Positions 61,043-64,000 of a stretch of 64,000 nt of DNA are shown one piece after another; within the stretch, counting starts at the first letter, position 1, and the number at the start of each line of letters is the position of its first letter. Made by a program: the position numbers and the translations under genes. The notes beneath the pieces were generated by a model. The model saw only the letters and a program-made list of their open reading frames with translations, made no database searches and was not told where the DNA came from. The DNA comes from Pantoea alfalfae (lineage in GTDB: Bacteria; Pseudomonadota; Gammaproteobacteria; Enterobacterales; Enterobacteriaceae), in assembly GCF_019880205.1 (NCBI RefSeq), contig NZ_CP082292.1, positions 2,294,001 to 2,358,000 on the forward strand. Reading direction: 5' to 3'.

Positions 61043-61128
61043 ATTTCACAGCGTCCCAATATCTCTCGCAACAACGCACTCAAAGATGCGTATGAAAAAC
61101 AGTACAGCCTCCGGTTAAACAATGCCCA

Positions 61129-61737
61129 TTACTCCGTCAGCATTGACCTCAGCCGGTTGATCCAGGACTCCGTATCGTTCAGCAACGCACAACTGAGATT
61201 TTCAATGGTCATGTGTTGCGCCATTGAAGCGCGGCGCAGCAGGCTGTAAGCATCGTCCTCCTCAAGCCGTAGCGCAGACATTACCCGCAGTTGCGCGGAA
61301 AACAGAAATCTGCGCGCCCTAAGACGCTCCTCCTGCCGCCGGAGCTGCGCTTCGAGCTGGTGGATCTGTGCAGCATGAGTAAGCGCCAGGGTAAACGCAG
61401 TCATCACACCGTCAAAGCGCACGGGTTTGCGCATGTAGCTGTCGATCTTCTGTTCGGCAATCCACTGTAGTCGTGATGGCGTTTCAATGGCAGTCAGCGC
61501 AATCTTTGGCAGCGCGGGCCAGGGGAGCGGGTTTGTGGGGTGAAACAGGGTAGAGTTATCGCCATCGAACACCAGCAGCTGCTGGTCAGCCAGCTGGTTC
61601 TCATCCGGAAACACTGCACAGAACAGGCCTTCTATCCCTATGCGGCTAAACTGCTGCGCCAGATGGTGGTTATCACGGTCAGAACAGCCGATCACACACA
61701 CCTTTAATCCGCGCATCTGCACGTTTTTTCGGCTCAT
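61129..61737 (-). CDS. amiR: AmiR-type ANTAR antitermination regulator
   Basis: 202 residues. N-terminal pseudo-receiver (VCVIGCSDRDNHHLAQQFSRIG) without the phosphorylation Asp pattern, a coiled coil about 120-145 (HQLEAQLRRQEERLRARR), then ANTAR about 148-200 (LRLEEDDAYSLLRRASMAQHMTIENLSCALL). Binds nascent leader RNA to prevent termination when released from AmiC. Its start overlaps the amiC stop by four bases. Confidence 0.88.
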   Translation of the reverse strand: MSRKNVQMRGLKVCVIGCSDRDNHHLAQQFSRIGIEGLFCAVFPDENQLADQQLLVFDGDNSTLFHPTNPLPWPALPKIALTAIETPSRLQWIAEQKIDSYMRKPVRFDGVMTAFTLALTHAAQIHQLEAQLRRQEERLRARRFLFSAQLRVMSALRLEEDDAYSLLRRASMAQHMTIENLSCALLNDTESWINRLRSMLTE

Positions 61738-62891
61738 TCGCCACCTCCATGCGGCGTAAGGCTCGCGAGGTCCACCCAGGCCAGCCAGGGATCGGGTTCC
61801 ACCGGCGCATCAGCCTGCCAGAAACTCTCCAGCCTGCCGTTGTGGCAACGCGCCAGATGCGGGGTCAGCCAGCAGTGATTATTTCCGGCGTTAAGGCGGA
61901 TTCGCCCGGCTGGCGAATCCATTTCATCCAGCAATACCGCATCGCGTACACCTTCAACGTCATCATTGCCGTGGCGCGCAATGGCTCTCGCCAGCAAATG
62001 CCCGGCCAGCCAGGCACTCTCGCTGTCCACTGATGGCGAAACATGCTCACCAAAGCGCTGGTGATAGCTGCTGAGAAAACGCCGGTTGGCGGTGTTGTCT
62101 ATCGACTGAAACCAGCTGGCAGAAACCAGGTATCCCTCTAACGCCTCTGCGCCAATCAACTGAACTTCCGGTTCACACAAGGTCAGGCTTAGCTTTAGCA
62201 CCTCATTTAACCAGGGCTGCTGCTGGCAGGCCTGATGCCAGGCGCGGTAAAAACTGTAAGCGCTTTTACCGACCAGGGTATTCAGGAGGACTTTCGGGCG
62301 GCAGGCGATAATATCCGCGATTATCGTCTCGACATTTTCTTCGCCCATCGGCAGTAATTTGCTTTGCAGCACGCTGCCGCCCGCGGGGATCATGGCTTCA
62401 CGGGTGATGCGATCCATCTCCCAGGACCAGACATAGTTCGAACCGATGTGATAGATCTCTGCCGCCTGCTGCTGTAAAAGCCAGCTCAGCATCGGCAAAA
62501 TATGCTGATTAGGGGTGGCGCCCAGGTAAATCACGCTATTGCTGCTCTCAAACCCCTCATAGCGCGCGGAATGCCACAGCAGCGCGTTGGCACCCTCGAT
62601 CAACGGCAGAATGGTCTTTCGCGCCGCGGACGTGTAGCAGCCGATCACATGACGCACGCCGTGGCGATAGAGTAAGTCGTGACAATATTCATAGTAGAGA
62701 TCCAGCGAACCCTGCGGATCGCGGATCACAGGCGCAAGGGTAAACGGATGGGCGGGATTAGCGTTTATCTCCTCGATTGCCAGCAGGATGCCATTAAGCA
62801 TCTCGCGCCCGATCACCGCATAATCGCCTGAAACAGAATAGAGAATACCAACCGGAATAACGCGTTTAGGCAGCGGCTGAGTGGCAGTCAT
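61734..62891 (-). CDS. amiC: AmiC-type amide/urea-sensing negative regulator
   Basis: 385 residues. Periplasmic-binding-protein fold (peripla_BP_5/6) without a signal peptide, so cytoplasmic: PVGILYSVSGDYAVIGREMLNGILLAIEEINAN, IGCYTSAARKTILPLIEGANALLWHSARYEGFESSNSVIYLGATPNQH, HIGSNYVWSWEMDRITREA and DSESAWLAGHLLARAI match AmiC and UrtA-type proteins. Sequesters AmiR until an amide ligand binds. AGGAG ribosome site. Lies 43 bases behind the nitrilase-family gene, in the amiE-amiC-amiR order of Pseudomonas. Confidence 0.9.
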   Translation of the reverse strand: MTATQPLPKRVIPVGILYSVSGDYAVIGREMLNGILLAIEEINANPAHPFTLAPVIRDPQGSLDLYYEYCHDLLYRHGVRHVIGCYTSAARKTILPLIEGANALLWHSARYEGFESSNSVIYLGATPNQHILPMLSWLLQQQAAEIYHIGSNYVWSWEMDRITREAMIPAGGSVLQSKLLPMGEENVETIIADIIACRPKVLLNTLVGKSAYSFYRAWHQACQQQPWLNEVLKLSLTLCEPEVQLIGAEALEGYLVSASWFQSIDNTANRRFLSSYHQRFGEHVSPSVDSESAWLAGHLLARAIARHGNDDVEGVRDAVLLDEMDSPAGRIRLNAGNNHCWLTPHLARCHNGRLESFWQADAPVEPDPWLAWVDLASLTPHGGGE

Positions 62892-62907
62892 AATAGCTCC
62901 TGAATCA

Positions 62908-62927
62908 ACGCGGCCCGCAGGCCGCGT
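62908..62927 (-). other. hairpin between the nitrilase-family gene and amiC
   Basis: ACGCGGCC-tgcg-GGCCGCGT, a perfect 8-bp stem with 4-base loop, on either strand. No T-run, so not a terminator; it may set relative expression of the enzyme and the regulators by blocking 3' exonuclease. Confidence 0.5.
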
Positions 62928-62934
62928 CTGTTTC

Positions 62935-64000
62935 TCAGCGCGGTGGTAGAGTAATCAGCGCAGTGTAGTAATGCGGCTGACGCATCAGCACCAGATCTTT
63001 ACGTCTTACAACATGATCCGGGTAAGGAGTGCCGGCTGAACCCGTGGATATCTCCAGTACGGCCAGCCCTTTCTCACCGAGAGCTTTCGCTTCCTGACGC
63101 GGAAAAGCAAACGTGTCCGGGCCAAAAATCCCGCTCAGACCAAAGCTTTTTCCTTCAGCGGCTGGCCAGTTAGCGAACGCCAGCCAGACATTATTCTCAC
63201 CCGCCCGAACGCGCGGCAGAAGCCAGTGGTAAGGATCGGCACCGCGCGGAATCGGCCAGACATGGGGGATCGCCGTGCCCGCGTGCGCCATGGGAACGGG
63301 GGAATGAAGCTGCGCCGGACAGGCGATGATGTCACAGCCTTCCAGCGCCAGAATCCGTGCGGCTTCCGGCACCAGCAAATCTTCGCCCAGCAAAATACCG
63401 ACGCGCCCGCACGGCAGATCGCACGTCACCCACTGATTGCCTGCGCTGGCCCACTGCCGATCCTGGTCGCTGACGTGAATCTGCCGATAGTGCGCACTCA
63501 ATCCGCTACTGCTCACCAGTACCGCGCTGTTAAAGTACTGCTCCCCTTCCCGCTCGGCGAATCCCGCGAGCAGCGCGATATCCAGTTCCATCGCCAGTGC
63601 GATCAGCGTCTGTACAGGCGTATCATCCAGCGTTAGCGCGAAGCGGCTACCGTCACTCCCGGTCAGCGCCCGCTCCGGCAAGACCAGCAGTTCTGCGCCG
63701 CCCGATTTTGCCTGTTCGGCCTGGTGCCGAATCTGTTTCAGATTAGTACTTACATCGTTTTGCGGGCGAAACTGCGCCACCGCAATCCGGGACGCTTTGC
63801 CATCGGGCAGTGGATGACGTCCGTACAAGCCAAAAAAGTCCTTTGGATTCCAGAAGAACGTATTGGTCATCAAACGCTGATACAGCTCAGGCCGGCGCTT
63901 ATTCAGTTGCGGATTTTCCTCCGGAAGGGGTAATTCAGCGCTGAGTATCCGATCGCCGCCGTCGCAACTGGCCAGCAAACGCCCCTGGCTATCCACAATG
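62935..64000 (-). CDS. tandem nitrilase-family protein (partial; visible second domain lacks catalytic Lys and Cys)
   Basis: The frame runs off the window; the ATG at 63996 is probably internal, because the first 45 residues (DSQGRLLASCDGGDRILSAELPL...RRPELYQRL) look like the end of a nitrilase domain. A second nitrilase domain follows, about residues 68-350: Glu in LPERALTG is kept, but the YRK Lys is Gln (HYRQIHVSD) and the nucleophile position is Gly (VGILLGEDLLVPEA where the family has a Cys). So the second domain is probably inactive. The upstream domain could be an active amidase or nitrilase, fitting AmiC/AmiR downstream. Confidence 0.82.
   Translation of the reverse strand, partial: IVDSQGRLLASCDGGDRILSAELPLPEENPQLNKRRPELYQRLMTNTFFWNPKDFFGLYGRHPLPDGKASRIAVAQFRPQNDVSTNLKQIRHQAEQAKSGGAELLVLPERALTGSDGSRFALTLDDTPVQTLIALAMELDIALLAGFAEREGEQYFNSAVLVSSSGLSAHYRQIHVSDQDRQWASAGNQWVTCDLPCGRVGILLGEDLLVPEAARILALEGCDIIACPAQLHSPVPMAHAGTAIPHVWPIPRGADPYHWLLPRVRAGENNVWLAFANWPAAEGKSFGLSGIFGPDTFAFPRQEAKALGEKGLAVLEISTGSAGTPYPDHVVRRKDLVLMRQPHYYTALITLPPR

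Overview
The window reads as enterobacterial chromosome, most likely Pantoea or a close Erwinia-like relative. Two long blocks keep Escherichia coli-type gene order (spy-astEBDAC, and chaCBA-kdsA-sirB1-sirB2-prmC-prfA-hemA / lolB-ispE-prs / ychH-pth-ychF). Between them lie accessory genes typical of plant-associated Enterobacterales: an assimilatory nitrate cluster, a polyol ABC-transport operon and a reduced type VI secretion (T6SS)-type locus. I found no rRNA, tRNA, CRISPR, insertion sequence or prophage.

Layout. 1-6668: partial spy, then the complete arginine succinyltransferase operon astCADBE on the minus strand, with a clear sigma54 promoter upstream of astC. 6669-7594: AT-rich gap. 7595-8668: general porin. 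8746-15361: signalling and motility genes, namely a GGDEF-EAL protein, a transmembrane chemoreceptor translationally coupled to a 103-residue unknown protein, an OhrR-type MarR regulator behind a structured leader, and a soluble PAS-PAS chemoreceptor. Both chemoreceptors have sigma28-like promoters. 15591-17024: YchO-like inverse-autotransporter barrel protein. 17200-24266: polyol-type operon (two short-chain dehydrogenases, a ribose-type ABC transporter, a DUF2291 lipoprotein) facing a DeoR-type regulator. 24361-25002: a 166-bp tandem repeat array with GGA-loop hairpins.

24970-36931: nasR, an attenuator leader, nitrate ABC transporter, one 1354-residue protein that fuses an NAD(P)H/FAD reductase, NirB and NirD, the nitrate reductase, and the SUMT enzyme that supplies siroheme precursor. 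The logic is complete: sigma54/NtrC senses nitrogen need, NasR (NIT-ANTAR) senses nitrate or nitrite and overrides the leader terminator, and the operon imports nitrate and reduces it to ammonium.

37419-46425: a T6SS-related locus holding only TssL, a C-terminally short TssM, TagF, FHA protein, PppA phosphatase, PpkA kinase and two exported proteins. Sheath, baseplate, Hcp, VgrG and ClpV are missing here. 46520-61042: housekeeping block, with a GGDEF diguanylate cyclase where E. coli carries dauA. 61129-64000: an AmiC-AmiR amide-sensing antitermination pair downstream of a nitrilase-family protein whose visible domain has lost its catalytic Lys and Cys; this gene runs off the window.

The strongest candidates for something undescribed are the 166-bp GGA-hairpin repeat array, the structured leader on the OhrR-type gene, and the stripped-down TssL/TssM/phosphorylation locus.
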